Positions 43,237-53,521 of a stretch of 64,000 nucleotides of DNA are shown one piece after another. The position numbers and the translations under genes are program-made. The stretch is from Lachnospiraceae bacterium (lineage in GTDB: Bacteria > Bacillota > Clostridia > Lachnospirales > Lachnospiraceae): positions 248,001 through 312,000 of the forward strand of contig CABJBK010000001.1 of the NCBI GenBank assembly GCA_902363825.1, in the 5' to 3' direction. A model generated the notes under the pieces. It saw nothing but the letters and a program-made list of their open reading frames with translations, made no database searches and was not told the DNA's origin. The first letter of the stretch is position 1, and each line of letters begins with the position of its first letter.

Positions 43237-44244
43237 ATGACAATTCGGGAAAGTCTGGAACAGATGGAACATGCTTCGCTCAGCCCCTATGCGACGCTCA
43301 GCGAAAATTCCGTCGGACGCGATGATCCGGAACCACAGTGTGATATACGTCCGGTGTTCCAACGAGACAGAGATAGGATCGTACATAGCAAGGCGTTCCG
43401 GCGCCTGAAAAATAAAACACAGGTATTTTTGGAGCCCAAAGGGGATCATTACCGCACGAGGCTCTCCCATACACTTGAGGTTTCCCAGAATGCGCGGACG
43501 ATCGCGCGGGCGCTTCGCATGAATGAGAGTCTGGTGGAGGCGATCGCGCTCGGGCATGATCTGGGGCATACGCCGTTTGGCCATGCCGGCGAGAGTGTAT
43601 TGAACCGCCTGTGTACAGACGGGTTCAAGCACAACGAGCAGAGTGTGCGTATCGTAGAGAAGCTGGAAAAAGACGGCAAGGGCTTAAACCTTACCTGGGA
43701 AGTGCGGGATGGGATCTTAAACCATCAGACCAGTACTATGCCGCATACCTTGGAGGGAAAGATTGTCCGTTTTTCTGACAAGATCGCTTATATCAATCAT
43801 GATATCGATGACGCGATCCGCGGTCATATCCTGACGGAGGAAGACATTCCGTCGGATCTGCGGGAAACACTCGGCTATACATCGAGGGAGCGTCTGAACA
43901 AACTGATTCACAATATCATTATGACCAGTATGGATCAGAATGATATAAAGATGGAACCGGAGATCGAGCGGGCGATGCAGGATCTGCGCCAGTTTATGTT
44001 TGTGCATGTCTATACCAATCCGGCAGCAAAAGGAGAGGAATCCAAGGCGCAGGAACTGGTAGAGCGGCTGTTTTATTTTTACATGGATCATGTGGAGGAG
44101 ATCCCGGAGGCGTTTCGCCGGATGTTAGACGAGGGCGAAAAGAGAGAACGGGTTGTCTGTGATTATATTGCCGGTATGACGGATCAGTACGCGATCGAAA
44201 AATTCAAACAGTATTTTGTGCCGATGGCGTGGTCGGTCGAATAA
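43237..44244 (+). CDS. dgt: Deoxyguanosinetriphosphate triphosphohydrolase
   Basis: A 335-residue HD-domain dNTPase that hydrolyses dGTP to deoxyguanosine and triphosphate. Key motifs are QRDRDRIVHSKAFRRLKNKT, the first metal His in RLSHTLEVSQ, the HD pair in GHDLGHTPFGHAGE and the late Asp in SDKIAYINHDIDD. The start 43237 has GAGGG upstream; a GTG at 43213 is an alternative. It is the first gene of the macromolecular synthesis operon (dgt-dnaG-rpoD), as in many Clostridia. Confidence 0.93.
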   Translation: MTIRESLEQMEHASLSPYATLSENSVGRDDPEPQCDIRPVFQRDRDRIVHSKAFRRLKNKTQVFLEPKGDHYRTRLSHTLEVSQNARTIARALRMNESLVEAIALGHDLGHTPFGHAGESVLNRLCTDGFKHNEQSVRIVEKLEKDGKGLNLTWEVRDGILNHQTSTMPHTLEGKIVRFSDKIAYINHDIDDAIRGHILTEEDIPSDLRETLGYTSRERLNKLIHNIIMTSMDQNDIKMEPEIERAMQDLRQFMFVHVYTNPAAKGEESKAQELVERLFYFYMDHVEEIPEAFRRMLDEGEKRERVVCDYIAGMTDQYAIEKFKQYFVPMAWSVE

Positions 44245-44262
44245 GCGGGAAAGGAGAAGAAA

Positions 44263-46041
44263 ATGCCATATTATTCAGATGAACTGATAGAAGAAGTGCG
44301 CTCAAGGAATGATATTGTGGATGTGATATCCGGTTATGTCCGTCTGCAGAAAAAAGGAAGCACCTATTTCGGCTTATGTCCTTTTCATAATGAAAAGACA
44401 GGTTCTTTCTCCGTTTCTCCGGCGAAACAGATGTATTACTGCTTCGGATGCGGAGCGGGAGGAAATGTATTTACTTTCCTGATGGAATATGAGAATTTTA
44501 CATTCCCGGAAGCAATGCAGGCGCTGGCGGACCGGGCAGGGATAGATCTGCCCAAACAGGAGCTGAGCGGAGAAGCGAAACGGGAATCGGACAAAAGATC
44601 AAGACTGCTTGAGATCAATAAAGAAGCGGGAAAATACTATTATACCCTGCTGCGCAGTGAACGCGGCGCACAGGCGCTTTCCTATTTCCGGAAAAGAGAA
44701 CTGTCGGATGCGACGATGCAGAAATTCGGACTGGGTTATTCGGATAAATACAGTGATGATCTTTACCGGTATTTAAAGAGCAAAGGGTATGAAGATGAGA
44801 TTTTAAAAGACTCCGGTCTGGTCGGTTTCGATGAAAAAAGAGGCGGACATGACAAATTCTGGAACCGTGCGATGTTTCCGATCATGGATATCCATAATAA
44901 GGTGATCGGCTTCGGCGGCCGTGTCATGGGAGACGGGGAACCGAAATACCTGAATTCTCCGGAGACAAAGATCTTTGACAAGAGCCGGAATCTGTACGCC
45001 TTAAATTTCGCAAGGCAGTCCAAACGTCCATATATGCTGCTCTGCGAGGGTTATATGGATGTCATAGCGCTGCATCAGGCGGGATTTGACAATGCGGTGG
45101 CGTCCCTTGGGACCTCATTTACGAGTGGACATGCCAGTCTTTTAAAACGTTATACGAAAGAGGTCTATCTTACGTTTGACAGTGACGGGGCGGGGATCAA
45201 GGCGGCACTGCGCGCGATCCCGATCTTAAAAGAAGTCGGACTTTCCGCCAAAGTCATCAATATGAAACCTTACAAAGACCCGGATGAATTTATCAAGGCA
45301 CTCGGGGCGGAGGCGTATCAGGAGCGGATCGACCAGGCGGAAAACAGTTTTATGTTTGAGATCCGCATCTTACAGCAGGATTATGACATGAAAGATCCGG
45401 AGGGAAAGACGGCGTTTCAGCATGAGACCGCAAAGAAGCTGGCGCAGTTCCCGGAGGAGATGGAACGGAATAACTACATTGAGGCAGTCGCGGAGCACTA
45501 CCAGATGGGTTATGAGAACCTGCGGAAGCTGGTCAATCAATATGGCGCGCAGGGCGGGCTTGCGCGCGAGCCGGTGAAATTAAAATCTGCCACGCGTGAG
45601 GTCAAAAAAAAAGAAGACGGCATGAAGCAGTCGCAGAAACTGCTTTTAACCTGGCTGATCGAAGATACCGGGCTGTTTGATATTGTAAAGCAGTACATCA
45701 CGCCGGAGGATTTTACAGAAGAGATCTATAAAAAGGCGGCGGAGATTTTGTATGCCCAGTTTGCGGAAGGCGCGCTAAATCCGGGGAAAATCGTAAGCAT
45801 GTTTCAGAATGAGGAAGAACAGCGGGAGATCGCCGCTTTGTTTAACGCAAGGATCCACGAGATCGATGGAAAGCAGGAACGGGAGAAAGCATTAAAAGAG
45901 ACCATTCTGCGGGTGAAAGAAAACAGTTATAATTACCGTGCGGCGCATATTGCGGTCACGGACATCGCAGGCACACAAAAGCTGATCGATGACAAAAGGC
46001 AGCTTGAGGCATTGCGGAAACTGCATATTTCTATCAATTAA
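44263..46041 (+). CDS. dnaG: DNA primase
   Basis: A 592-residue primase making RNA primers at the replication fork. The zinc-binding domain is CPFHNEKTGSF...YYCFGCGAGG (CHC2). The TOPRIM core includes LLCEGYMDVIALHQAGFDNA and YLTFDSDGAG. A C-terminal helicase-binding domain begins near residue 450. Length is typical. It follows dgt by 18 bases. Confidence 0.96.
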   Translation: MPYYSDELIEEVRSRNDIVDVISGYVRLQKKGSTYFGLCPFHNEKTGSFSVSPAKQMYYCFGCGAGGNVFTFLMEYENFTFPEAMQALADRAGIDLPKQELSGEAKRESDKRSRLLEINKEAGKYYYTLLRSERGAQALSYFRKRELSDATMQKFGLGYSDKYSDDLYRYLKSKGYEDEILKDSGLVGFDEKRGGHDKFWNRAMFPIMDIHNKVIGFGGRVMGDGEPKYLNSPETKIFDKSRNLYALNFARQSKRPYMLLCEGYMDVIALHQAGFDNAVASLGTSFTSGHASLLKRYTKEVYLTFDSDGAGIKAALRAIPILKEVGLSAKVINMKPYKDPDEFIKALGAEAYQERIDQAENSFMFEIRILQQDYDMKDPEGKTAFQHETAKKLAQFPEEMERNNYIEAVAEHYQMGYENLRKLVNQYGAQGGLAREPVKLKSATREVKKKEDGMKQSQKLLLTWLIEDTGLFDIVKQYITPEDFTEEIYKKAAEILYAQFAEGALNPGKIVSMFQNEEEQREIAALFNARIHEIDGKQEREKALKETILRVKENSYNYRAAHIAVTDIAGTQKLIDDKRQLEALRKLHISIN

Positions 46042-46094
46042 GGACAAAATAGTAACAGATTTTGGAATACAAACCATGAGAGGATGAAATTAAG

Positions 46095-47381
46095 ATGGAA
46101 GAAAAACTCGAAAAAAAGGCAAAAACTGCAAAAAAGACAGCGGAGGAAGCAGCTTCTGCGGAAAAAGAAGCAAAATTCATGGAAAAACTGCAGGGACTCC
46201 TCGCGGTCGCGAAAAAGAAAAAGAACATGCTGGAGTATCAGGAGATCAATGATTATTTCCGTGAACTTGAGCTGAACGCGGAGCAGTTTGAGAAGATCCT
46301 GGATTTCCTGGAAGCAAACAATATCGACGTCTTAAGAATTACCGAAGATGATGATGAGGTAGATGAGGAACTCCTGTTAAATGACGACGAGGAAGAGATC
46401 GAGGTGGAAAATATCGATCTTTCCGTGCCGGACGGTGTTTCTATCGAAGATCCGGTCCGTATGTATTTAAAAGAGATCGGAAAGGTTCCGTTGCTCAGCG
46501 CGGAGGAAGAGATCGACCTTGCCCAGAAGATGGAAGAGGGAGCGGTTGCGAAAGAAAAGATCGCGATTTTAAAGAAACGTAAGGAAGAGGCAGCGGAGGA
46601 AGAACAGGCAGAGCTGGATGAGGAGATTAAGGCACTCACAAAGACCCAGGATGCCGGAGATGAGGCAAAGAAACGTCTGGCGGAAGCAAACTTACGACTG
46701 GTAGTATCCATTGCAAAACGTTATGTTGGCCGTGGTATGCTTTTCCTTGATCTGATCCAGGAGGGAAATCTGGGTCTTATTAAGGCTGTCGAAAAATTTG
46801 ATTACCGCAAGGGTTATAAGTTCTCCACATATGCGACCTGGTGGATCCGTCAGGCGATCACAAGAGCGATCGCCGATCAGGCGAGAACGATCCGTATTCC
46901 GGTGCATATGGTTGAAACGATCAACAAACTGATCCGTGTTTCCAGACAGTTACTGCAGGAACTCGGACGTGAACCGACTCCGGAAGAGATCGCGGAAGAA
47001 ATGAACATGCCGGTAGAGCGTGTGCGTGAGATCTTAAAAATATCCCAGGAGCCGGTGTCTTTGGAGACCCCGATCGGTGAGGAGGAAGACAGCCACCTTG
47101 GTGATTTCATCCAGGATGACAATGTGCCGGTTCCGGCAGACGCGGCGGCGTTTACCCTGTTAAAAGAACAGCTTGAGGAAGTGCTTGGAACGCTGACAGA
47201 ACGTGAACAGAAGGTTCTCACGCTGCGTTTCGGTTTGGAGGACGGCCGTGCGCGCACACTGGAAGAAGTAGGAAAAGAATTTAATGTAACACGCGAGCGT
47301 ATCCGTCAGATCGAGGCAAAGGCACTGCGCAAACTGCGTCATCCGAGCAGAAGCCGCAAATTAAAGGATTATCTGGAGTAA
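46095..47381 (+). CDS. rpoD: RNA polymerase primary sigma factor
   Basis: A 428-residue housekeeping sigma factor. A Lys/Glu-rich N-terminal and acidic region precedes region 1.2 ([20 protein letters not shown]). Regions 2.1-2.4 run from [20 protein letters not shown] to [17 protein letters not shown]. Region 4.2 is [20 protein letters not shown]. It recognises the TTGACA/TATAAT promoters seen throughout the window. It is placed directly after dnaG. Confidence 0.97.
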   Translation: MEEKLEKKAKTAKKTAEEAASAEKEAKFMEKLQGLLAVAKKKKNMLEYQEINDYFRELELNAEQFEKILDFLEANNIDVLRITEDDDEVDEELLLNDDEEEIEVENIDLSVPDGVSIEDPVRMYLKEIGKVPLLSAEEEIDLAQKMEEGAVAKEKIAILKKRKEEAAEEEQAELDEEIKALTKTQDAGDEAKKRLAEANLRLVVSIAKRYVGRGMLFLDLIQEGNLGLIKAVEKFDYRKGYKFSTYATWWIRQAITRAIADQARTIRIPVHMVETINKLIRVSRQLLQELGREPTPEEIAEEMNMPVERVREILKISQEPVSLETPIGEEEDSHLGDFIQDDNVPVPADAAAFTLLKEQLEEVLGTLTEREQKVLTLRFGLEDGRARTLEEVGKEFNVTRERIRQIEAKALRKLRHPSRSRKLKDYLE

Positions 47382-47385
47382 AAAT

Positions 47386-48096
47386 ATGAAAACGACCTTG
47401 AGTAAGCGTCTGCTTGCGGTGGCCGGGTTTGTGACGCCGGGCAGCCGGGTTGCGGATATCGGGACGGATCACGCGTTTGTTCCGATTTATCTGATGGAAC
47501 ATAAGATCGTGCCCAGCGCGCTCGCGATGGATATCGGAAAAGGTCCGCTTCTTGCGGCAGAGGAACATATCAAAGAGCACGGACTGGAAAAATACATAAC
47601 TGCGCGGCAGTCGGACGGAGTACTTGCCTTACAGGATGGAGAGGCAGACTCCGTGATCATTGCCGGGATGGGCGGGGCGCTCGTGATAAAGATCCTGTCC
47701 GAGGGACGCGAAAGACTGCGAAATGTAAAGGAACTCATTTTGCAGCCACAGTCCGAGGTGGAAAAAGTGCGCCATTTCCTTTATGAAAGTGGATATCATA
47801 TCACAGCGGAGGAAATGGTCTTTGAGGATGGCAAATATTATCCGATGATGCATGCCGTACCTGGCAGGGACGATACGGTGTATCCGGAGTCCTATTTTAA
47901 GTATGGCGGCTGGCTGATCCGGGAAAAGAACGAGGTGCTTTTGAGGTATCTGGAAAAAGAAGAACGTGAAGTGCGCGAAATCCAAAAAAAGCTTCTGCCG
48001 GGGCAGGAGAAAGAACGGATCCGGGCACGGCTTGATGAGATCAAAGAACGGCTTGCGGTGATAGAACAGGCGAAAATGGAGATGCATGGATCATGA
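47386..48096 (+). CDS. trmK: tRNA (adenine-22-N1)-methyltransferase
   Basis: A 236-residue Rossmann methyltransferase that methylates A22 of tRNA. The SAM loop is VADIGTDHAFVPIYL, the catalytic region is IIAGMGGALVIKIL, and the C-terminal coiled coil is Glu/Arg-rich. Position between rpoD and the Nif3-like gene is conserved in Firmicutes. It overlaps the next gene by four bases (ATGA). Confidence 0.94.
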   Translation: MKTTLSKRLLAVAGFVTPGSRVADIGTDHAFVPIYLMEHKIVPSALAMDIGKGPLLAAEEHIKEHGLEKYITARQSDGVLALQDGEADSVIIAGMGGALVIKILSEGRERLRNVKELILQPQSEVEKVRHFLYESGYHITAEEMVFEDGKYYPMMHAVPGRDDTVYPESYFKYGGWLIREKNEVLLRYLEKEEREVREIQKKLLPGQEKERIRARLDEIKERLAVIEQAKMEMHGS

Positions 48097-48875
48097 AAGG
48101 TGAAGAAGTTCTTGCAATTTTGAGACAGGCGGCACCGGAGCATTATGCCTGCGCATGGGATAATGTCGGTCTGCTTGTCGGCAGCAGTAAAAAAGAAGTA
48201 AAACGGATCTATCTGGCGTTAGACGCGACAGATGAAGTGGTGGAACAGGCGGTTTCCTGTGGGGCAGATCTGCTTGTGACTCATCATCCGCTTATCTTTT
48301 CGGGATTAAAGCGGGTGACAGATGAAGATTTTATCGGACGGAGAGTCCAAAAGCTGATCGCGCATGATACTTCCTATTATGCGATGCATACCAGTTTTGA
48401 TGTGTCGAAGATGGCAGATCTGGCAGCGGAGAGATTAGGATTCGTCGCACCGCAGGCGCTTGAAGAGATGTTTGAGGAAGACGGCGAAACAAAGGGCATT
48501 GGAAAGATCGGGAATCTTGCGCAGGAGATGACACTCGCGTCCTGCGCGCAGTTTGTAAAGAAAGCGTTTGAGATTCCGGCGGTGAAAGTGTTTGGCAATC
48601 CGAAACAAAAAGTAAAACGTGCGGCGGTCTGCCCGGGATCGGGAAAAAGTGAAATCCCGTTTGCCTTACAAAAAGGAGCAGAGGTATTGATCACCGGAGA
48701 TATCGATCATCATGACGGGATCGATGCGGTGGCGCAGGGACTTTGCGTGATCGATGCCGGACATTATGGACTTGAGCATATTTTTGTTCCATATATGAAA
48801 GAATATTTAGATACCAGATGCAGACAGGTCGAGGTCATTATGCGGGAAGATATCTTTCCGTTTGAAGTGGTATAG
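48093..48875 (+). CDS. Nif3-like dinuclear metal-centre protein
   Basis: A 260-residue NIF3/YqfO-family protein. Metal ligands are in VTHHPLIFSGLKRV and in the late motifs GDIDHHDG and DAGHYGLEH. It lacks the PII-like insert of the longer YqfO form. The family may act as a GTP cyclohydrolase 1 type 2-like hydrolase; its true role is not settled. It is coupled to trmK. Confidence 0.93.
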   Translation: MKGEEVLAILRQAAPEHYACAWDNVGLLVGSSKKEVKRIYLALDATDEVVEQAVSCGADLLVTHHPLIFSGLKRVTDEDFIGRRVQKLIAHDTSYYAMHTSFDVSKMADLAAERLGFVAPQALEEMFEEDGETKGIGKIGNLAQEMTLASCAQFVKKAFEIPAVKVFGNPKQKVKRAAVCPGSGKSEIPFALQKGAEVLITGDIDHHDGIDAVAQGLCVIDAGHYGLEHIFVPYMKEYLDTRCRQVEVIMREDIFPFEVV

Positions 48876-48887
48876 GAGGTGTTTTTT

Positions 48888-50549
48888 GTGGCAGATCAGA
48901 TGTGTAACGTAAGGATTGACGGAGAAGAGAAAAGCTATCCCTGCGGGACGCCTTTCCTAGAGATCGTAAAGGATTATCAGAAAAATTACAAAGACGATAT
49001 CGTGCTGGTCATGTTTAACCGGAAACTGCGGGAACTGCATAAACGTCTGAAAAAAGACGGGGAGATCTCGTTTGTGACGGCGGCGGATAATGTCGGAAAA
49101 AAGGTATACCGCAGAAGCGTGATCCTTCTGATGCAGAAGGCGGTTTACAATCTTTATGGCAGAAAGAATGTCCGCGCGCGGGTACTGCATTCGATCAGAC
49201 AGGGGTATTTCTGCAAGCTGACCGGCGGACCGGAGTTAAATGAGGCGGTTCTTCTTGAGATCAAGGAGGAAATGCTCCGTCTGGCGGAAAAGAACATACC
49301 GCTCATGAAAGAGACCGTCAGCACCAATGAGGCGCGCGCAATGTTCCACTCATTTGGCATGACAGACAAAGAACAGCTGTTTAAATACCGCAGAAGCTCC
49401 ACGGTCAATATTTATGATCTGGATGGCTATAAGGATTATTTCTACGGATATATGGTGGCTTCGACCGGATATCTCAAATATTTTGACCTGAAATTATATC
49501 AGGATGGATTTATGCTGCTTTATCCGAATCAGGATTCCAGAAAAGTGGCGGAATTTGTCCCGTCCGATCAGTTGTTCCATACGCTCGATGAATCTTCACG
49601 CTGGGGAGATCTCATGGGGATCGGAACGATCGGGGCGTTGGATGACGCGATCGCGTCCGGGCGCAGCCAGGAGATCATTCTGATCCAGGAAGCATTGATG
49701 GAAAAAAAGATCGGGCAGCTCGCGCAGATGATAAAGGACAACGGCGACCGCAAATTTGTCATGATCGCGGGACCGTCTTCCTCCGGTAAGACCACGTTCT
49801 CGCACCGGCTGTCGATCCAGCTTTCCGCGCTCGGCTTAAAGCCGCATCCGTTCCCGCTTGACGATTATTATCTGGATCACGAGTATACACCGCTTGATGA
49901 AAACGGACAGCCGAATTACGAGTGCCTTGAGGCGCTGGATGTGGAGCGGTTCAATCAGGATATGAACGAGCTTCTGACCGGACGGGAAGTGGAGATCCCG
50001 GTTTATAATTTCAAGACTGGAAAGCGTGAGACGAAGGGAAAGATGATGCAGCTCGGAAAAGATGATCTTCTCGTGATCGAGGGCATTCACGGGCTGAATG
50101 ACAAACTTTCCTATTCGATTCCGAAAGAAAAGAAATTCAAGATCTACATCAGTGCGCTGACACAGCTCGATATCGATGAGCACAACAATCTGTCCACGAC
50201 AGATGTAAGACTGATCCGCCGGATCGTGCGTGACGCGAGAACCAGGGGATCATCGGCAGCATCCACGATCGGAATGTGGAATTCCGTGCGCAGAGGGGAA
50301 GAAAAATATATTTTCCCATTTCAGGAAGAGGCGGATGTCATGTTCAATTCGGCGCTGATCTATGAGATGTCTGTGTTAAAACAGTATGTGGAACCGCTTT
50401 TGTTTGGCATAGAGCAGAATACGCCGGAATACCTGGAGGCAAACCGGCTTTTGAAGGTGCTGGATTACTTCCTGCCGATCCCTGCGGATGTGATCGGAAG
50501 CAACTCGATCATCCGTGAATTTATTGGCGGAAGCTGTTTTCATGTCTGA
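48888..50549 (+). CDS. Nucleoside kinase with TGS-like N-terminus
   Basis: A 553-residue protein. The N-terminal TGS-like domain is at residues 1-70, and a threonyl-tRNA-synthetase-like second domain reaches to about residue 270 (GGPELNEAVLLEIKEEMLRL). The C-terminal uridine kinase/phosphoribulokinase P-loop is IAGPSSSGKTTFSHRL, with PLDDYYLDHEYTPLDENGQP. The GTG start at 48888 lies eight bases after AGGAGG. This three-domain kinase is widespread in Clostridia; the substrate is presumed to be a pyrimidine nucleoside. Confidence 0.9.
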   Translation: MADQMCNVRIDGEEKSYPCGTPFLEIVKDYQKNYKDDIVLVMFNRKLRELHKRLKKDGEISFVTAADNVGKKVYRRSVILLMQKAVYNLYGRKNVRARVLHSIRQGYFCKLTGGPELNEAVLLEIKEEMLRLAEKNIPLMKETVSTNEARAMFHSFGMTDKEQLFKYRRSSTVNIYDLDGYKDYFYGYMVASTGYLKYFDLKLYQDGFMLLYPNQDSRKVAEFVPSDQLFHTLDESSRWGDLMGIGTIGALDDAIASGRSQEIILIQEALMEKKIGQLAQMIKDNGDRKFVMIAGPSSSGKTTFSHRLSIQLSALGLKPHPFPLDDYYLDHEYTPLDENGQPNYECLEALDVERFNQDMNELLTGREVEIPVYNFKTGKRETKGKMMQLGKDDLLVIEGIHGLNDKLSYSIPKEKKFKIYISALTQLDIDEHNNLSTTDVRLIRRIVRDARTRGSSAASTIGMWNSVRRGEEKYIFPFQEEADVMFNSALIYEMSVLKQYVEPLLFGIEQNTPEYLEANRLLKVLDYFLPIPADVIGSNSIIREFIGGSCFHV

Positions 50550-50577
50550 ACCGCATAAAAAAATTTAAAAGAAACAG

Positions 50578-50605
50578 TTGAAATTGTAAGGGAACAAGTT
50601 ATAAT
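50578..50605 (+). promoter_or_regulatory. Promoter of rnpB
   Basis: TTGAAA (50578-50583), 16 bases, TATAAT (50600-50605); transcription would start close to the rnpB 5' end. Confidence 0.85.
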
Positions 50606-50616
50606 AGTAAAAGATT

Positions 50617-50956
50617 AAGTAGGACAGATGATCGCGGCTGCAGGTGTCGAAAGACCGCAGGTGAGGAAAGTCCGGGCTTCACAGGGCAGGATGCCGGATA
50701 ACGTCCGGTGGAGGTGACTCCAAGGAAAGTGCAACAGAAATATACCGCCGCGCAAGCGGTAAGGGTGGAAGGGCAGTGTAAGAGACTACCGCCTTCCTGG
50801 TAACAGGGAGGGCACATGTAAACCCCATTCGAAGCAAGACCGAACAAAAGCGTTGACGTGGCCCGCCAGCTTTAGGTAGGTCGCTTGAAATGACTGGCAA
50901 CAGCCATTCTAGATAGATGATCATCCAATGACATAACCCGGCTTACCGTCCTGCTT
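50617..50956 (+). ncRNA. rnpB: RNase P RNA (catalytic subunit)
   Basis: About 340 bases with the universal RNase P core. The 5' part has GAGGAAAGTCCGGGCTTC and the P4 half, the middle AGGGTGGAAGGGCAGTGTAAG-like region and 3' core holds AACCCGGCTTACCG. The ends AAGTAGGAC and GTCCTGCTT pair to form P1. It processes the 5' ends of tRNA precursors. Its own promoter and terminator (50964-50993) flank it. Confidence 0.95.
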
Positions 50957-50963
50957 AATATCA

Positions 50964-50993
50964 ATACTCCATGTTACAATGGGGTATTTTTTT
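50964..50993 (+). terminator. Terminator of rnpB
   Basis: ATACTCCAT pairs with ATGGGGTAT around the loop GTTACA, then seven T. Confidence 0.88.
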
Positions 50994-51109
50994 GTAATAG
51001 ATCTGTAAACTTTCTAAAATGTTTCTTAAATGAATGGTACATCGGTTGACACCGGAAAACGCAGGGCTTAACATCTAAGAAGATAGAAAAAAGGACGAGG
51101 TGTATGTAG

Positions 51110-51511
51110 ATGAGAGAAAAGTTCAGACGTTTTATGACAGGAAGATATGGAGTGGATCAGCTGTCCCGGGCGTATCTGATGATCGTACTGGTCCTTCTTG
51201 TGATCGCGCTGTTTTTCCGCAGGGCGGTGCCGGTACTGGATCTGGTCGCGCTGCTGCTGTTAGGGTATACCTATTACCGCATATTTTCACGCGATATATC
51301 AAAGATGTACGCGCAGAATCAGAAATACCTGAATTTTCGTTATAAACTGACTGTCAGATGGAACAATGCGAAGAAGCGCTTTGCGCAGCGCAGAGAATAT
51401 CGCTTTTTCCGCTGTCCGAAATGCCGTCAGCGGGTGCGTGTGCCGCGGGGCAGGGGAAAGATCTGTATCACCTGTCCGAAGTGCAGGGAAGAATTCATTA
51501 AGAGAAGTTGA
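51110..51511 (+). CDS. Small membrane protein with zinc ribbon
   Basis: A 133-residue protein with a membrane hairpin in residues 20-62 (AYLMIVLVLLVIALFF and VLDLVALLLLGYTYYRIF). A basic stretch follows, then a C-terminal zinc ribbon (CPKC...CITCPKC). The function is unknown. It is the first gene of a set with DUF5685 and a J-domain protein, an arrangement that suggests a shared envelope or chaperone role. Confidence 0.8.
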   Translation: MREKFRRFMTGRYGVDQLSRAYLMIVLVLLVIALFFRRAVPVLDLVALLLLGYTYYRIFSRDISKMYAQNQKYLNFRYKLTVRWNNAKKRFAQRREYRFFRCPKCRQRVRVPRGRGKICITCPKCREEFIKRS

Positions 51512-51536
51512 GAAGCAGAAAGAGAGACTGAGAGAT

Positions 51537-52403
51537 ATGTTTGGGTATATCAATATCAACAGAGAGGAACTTTCCGATGAAAATAAAAAAGCGTATCAGG
51601 CATATTACTGCGGTCTCTGCCGGAAATTAAAGGAAAACTGCGGGACAAAAGGGCAGATGCTGTTAAATTACGATATGACATTTCTGGTCGTTCTGCTGAC
51701 AGGTCTGTATGAACTTGCGAATGAAGAGATTTCGTTTACCTGCGGTCTGCATCCGACCAGAAAGCAGATGGCGTATCTGAACGAGGCGACTGATTACGCG
51801 GCGGATATGAATGTTATTTTGTCTTACCAGAACTTTGAGGATGACTGGAAGGATGACCGCTCCTACGCGAAACGGACATTTATGAAGATGTTCGAGAAAG
51901 ATTACGAGAGAATCCGCGGTGTGTATCCGAGACAGGTGCAGGCGGTTGAGGATTATATGAAAAAGCAGGCGGATGCGGAGACCAGAAAGGAAACAAACCT
52001 TGATGTGGTCGCGGGACTTACCGGAGAGCTGCTCGGCGAGATCTTTGCATGGAAAGAGGATATGTGGGCGGAGGAATTAAAATGCCTTGGCTTTTATATG
52101 GGAAAATTCATCTATATCATGGACGCGTATGAGGATCGAAAGAGCGATGAGAAGAAGGCGGCGTTTAATCCGTTAATCGCGATGGAACAGGAGAACGAGG
52201 CAGATTTTGAGACCTTATGCAAACTGATTCTGACCAGCATGATGTCAGAGTGCGCGAAATCTTTTGAGCGTCTGCCGGTTCTGCTGCATGCGGACATTTT
52301 GAGAAATGTCCTGTATTCGGGCGTGTGGTCGAGATATGAATATATCCAGAAGAGGAAACAGAAAGGGAGGGGATCGTCGGATGGGAAACCGAAATCCGTA
52401 TGA
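51537..52403 (+). CDS. DUF5685 family protein
   Basis: A 288-residue helical protein of the DUF5685 family. The N-terminal motif [20 protein letters not shown], then [12 protein letters not shown], has a CxxC pair. [16 protein letters not shown] and [17 protein letters not shown] resemble the Asp-rich helices of all-alpha metal or prenyl-type folds. The function is unproven. The stop overlaps the J-domain gene by 23 bases. Confidence 0.85.
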   Translation: MFGYININREELSDENKKAYQAYYCGLCRKLKENCGTKGQMLLNYDMTFLVVLLTGLYELANEEISFTCGLHPTRKQMAYLNEATDYAADMNVILSYQNFEDDWKDDRSYAKRTFMKMFEKDYERIRGVYPRQVQAVEDYMKKQADAETRKETNLDVVAGLTGELLGEIFAWKEDMWAEELKCLGFYMGKFIYIMDAYEDRKSDEKKAAFNPLIAMEQENEADFETLCKLILTSMMSECAKSFERLPVLLHADILRNVLYSGVWSRYEYIQKRKQKGRGSSDGKPKSV

Positions 52404-53028
52404 AGTACTTGGCGTGTCGCCGGCAGCGACAGACGAGGAAATAAAAAAAGCATATCGGGCACTGAGCCGCAAATATCACCCGGATGCCAACATCAACAGT
52501 CCGAATAAGGCGGAGGCGGAGGAACGCTTCAAGGAAGTACAGCAGGCGTATGACCAGATCATGAAGGAAAAGCAGCAGGGTTATACCTATGGAAGCTATG
52601 GCGGATATGGAAATTCCTCCTCCTGGAACAGACAGTCTTACTATGGAGGCGGTACGCAGAATGCGGGTTCGGTAGAGATGCAGGCGGCGGCCAACTATAT
52701 CGCGAACCGGTGCTTTAAAGAGGCGCTTAATGTGTTAAACAGTATGGCGGCATCCGAGCGGAATGCCAGATGGTATTATTACAGTGGGCTTGCGAACGCG
52801 GGAGTCGGGAATAATATTATTGCCCGGGACCATGCCGACCGTGCGGTGGCAATGGAGCCGAGCAATATGGAATACCGCCAGCTGAAGCAGCAGCTTGAGT
52901 TTGGCGGAAACTGGTATCAGAATATGGGAGAGTCCTACGGACGTCCTTATTCGGGTTCCAGTGGTTATTGTTTGAGTTTCCTTCTGTTAAATCTTCTGTG
53001 CAACTGTTGCTGCTTCCGCCCGTTTTAA
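52381..53028 (+). CDS. J-domain (DnaJ-like) protein with Cys-rich tail
   Basis: A 215-residue protein. The N-terminal J domain has HPD at residues 33-35 ([12 protein letters not shown]), so it should stimulate a DnaK ATPase. A Gly/Tyr/Ser linker follows, then TPR-like helices (about 100-170). The tail [26 protein letters not shown] segment is hydrophobic and Cys-rich and may anchor or lipidate the protein. Start 52381 overlaps DUF5685. Confidence 0.88.
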   Translation: MGNRNPYEVLGVSPAATDEEIKKAYRALSRKYHPDANINSPNKAEAEERFKEVQQAYDQIMKEKQQGYTYGSYGGYGNSSSWNRQSYYGGGTQNAGSVEMQAAANYIANRCFKEALNVLNSMAASERNARWYYYSGLANAGVGNNIIARDHADRAVAMEPSNMEYRQLKQQLEFGGNWYQNMGESYGRPYSGSSGYCLSFLLLNLLCNCCCFRPF

Positions 53029-53055
53029 GCTGCGGGCGGAACGCAGTTTTGGTTA

Positions 53056-53484
53056 CTACTTTCTTTCGTATTTTTCTTCACAGTATTTGCAGCGATAGAC
53101 CTCGTTTGCTTCATCAGTCAGAACGAAGATCTGGTCAAGTTCCTGTTCGATGGAGGAAATACATCTCGGATTTTTACATTTAATGACATTTTTGATTTTT
53201 TTCGGCAGACGCAGGGAGCGTTTCTCCACGATCTGGTCGCCTTTGATGATATTGACGGTGATATTGTGGTCTATGAAACCTAAAATATCAAGATCAAGTT
53301 TGTCAATCGGGCATTCTACTTTTATCATGTCCTTTTTTCCCATTTTTTTGCTGCGCGCATTTTTGATGATCGCGACACAGCAGTCTAACTGGTCCAGTTT
53401 CAAGTAATGATAGATGGAAAGGCTCATGCCGGCTTTGATATGGTCGAGCACAAATCCTTCTTGAATTCCACTGATATTTAACAT
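53056..53484 (-). CDS. pyrI: Aspartate carbamoyltransferase regulatory subunit
   Basis: A 142-residue allosteric subunit. The N-terminal effector domain includes GFVLDHIKAGMSLSIYHYL, and the C-terminal zinc domain has CKNPRC and CKYC (four Cys ligands). It binds CTP/ATP and adjusts PyrB activity in pyrimidine synthesis. It follows pyrB with a 37-base gap. Confidence 0.95.
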   Translation of the reverse strand: MLNISGIQEGFVLDHIKAGMSLSIYHYLKLDQLDCCVAIIKNARSKKMGKKDMIKVECPIDKLDLDILGFIDHNITVNIIKGDQIVEKRSLRLPKKIKNVIKCKNPRCISSIEQELDQIFVLTDEANEVYRCKYCEEKYERK

Positions 53485-53521
53485 TGATTTGTTCCTTCCT
53501 TACATTCGGTTTGCATATGAT

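Noticed and set aside
50599..50924. Minus-strand open frames across 50599-50924
   Set aside because: They lie within the RNase P RNA, whose conserved core is unmistakable.
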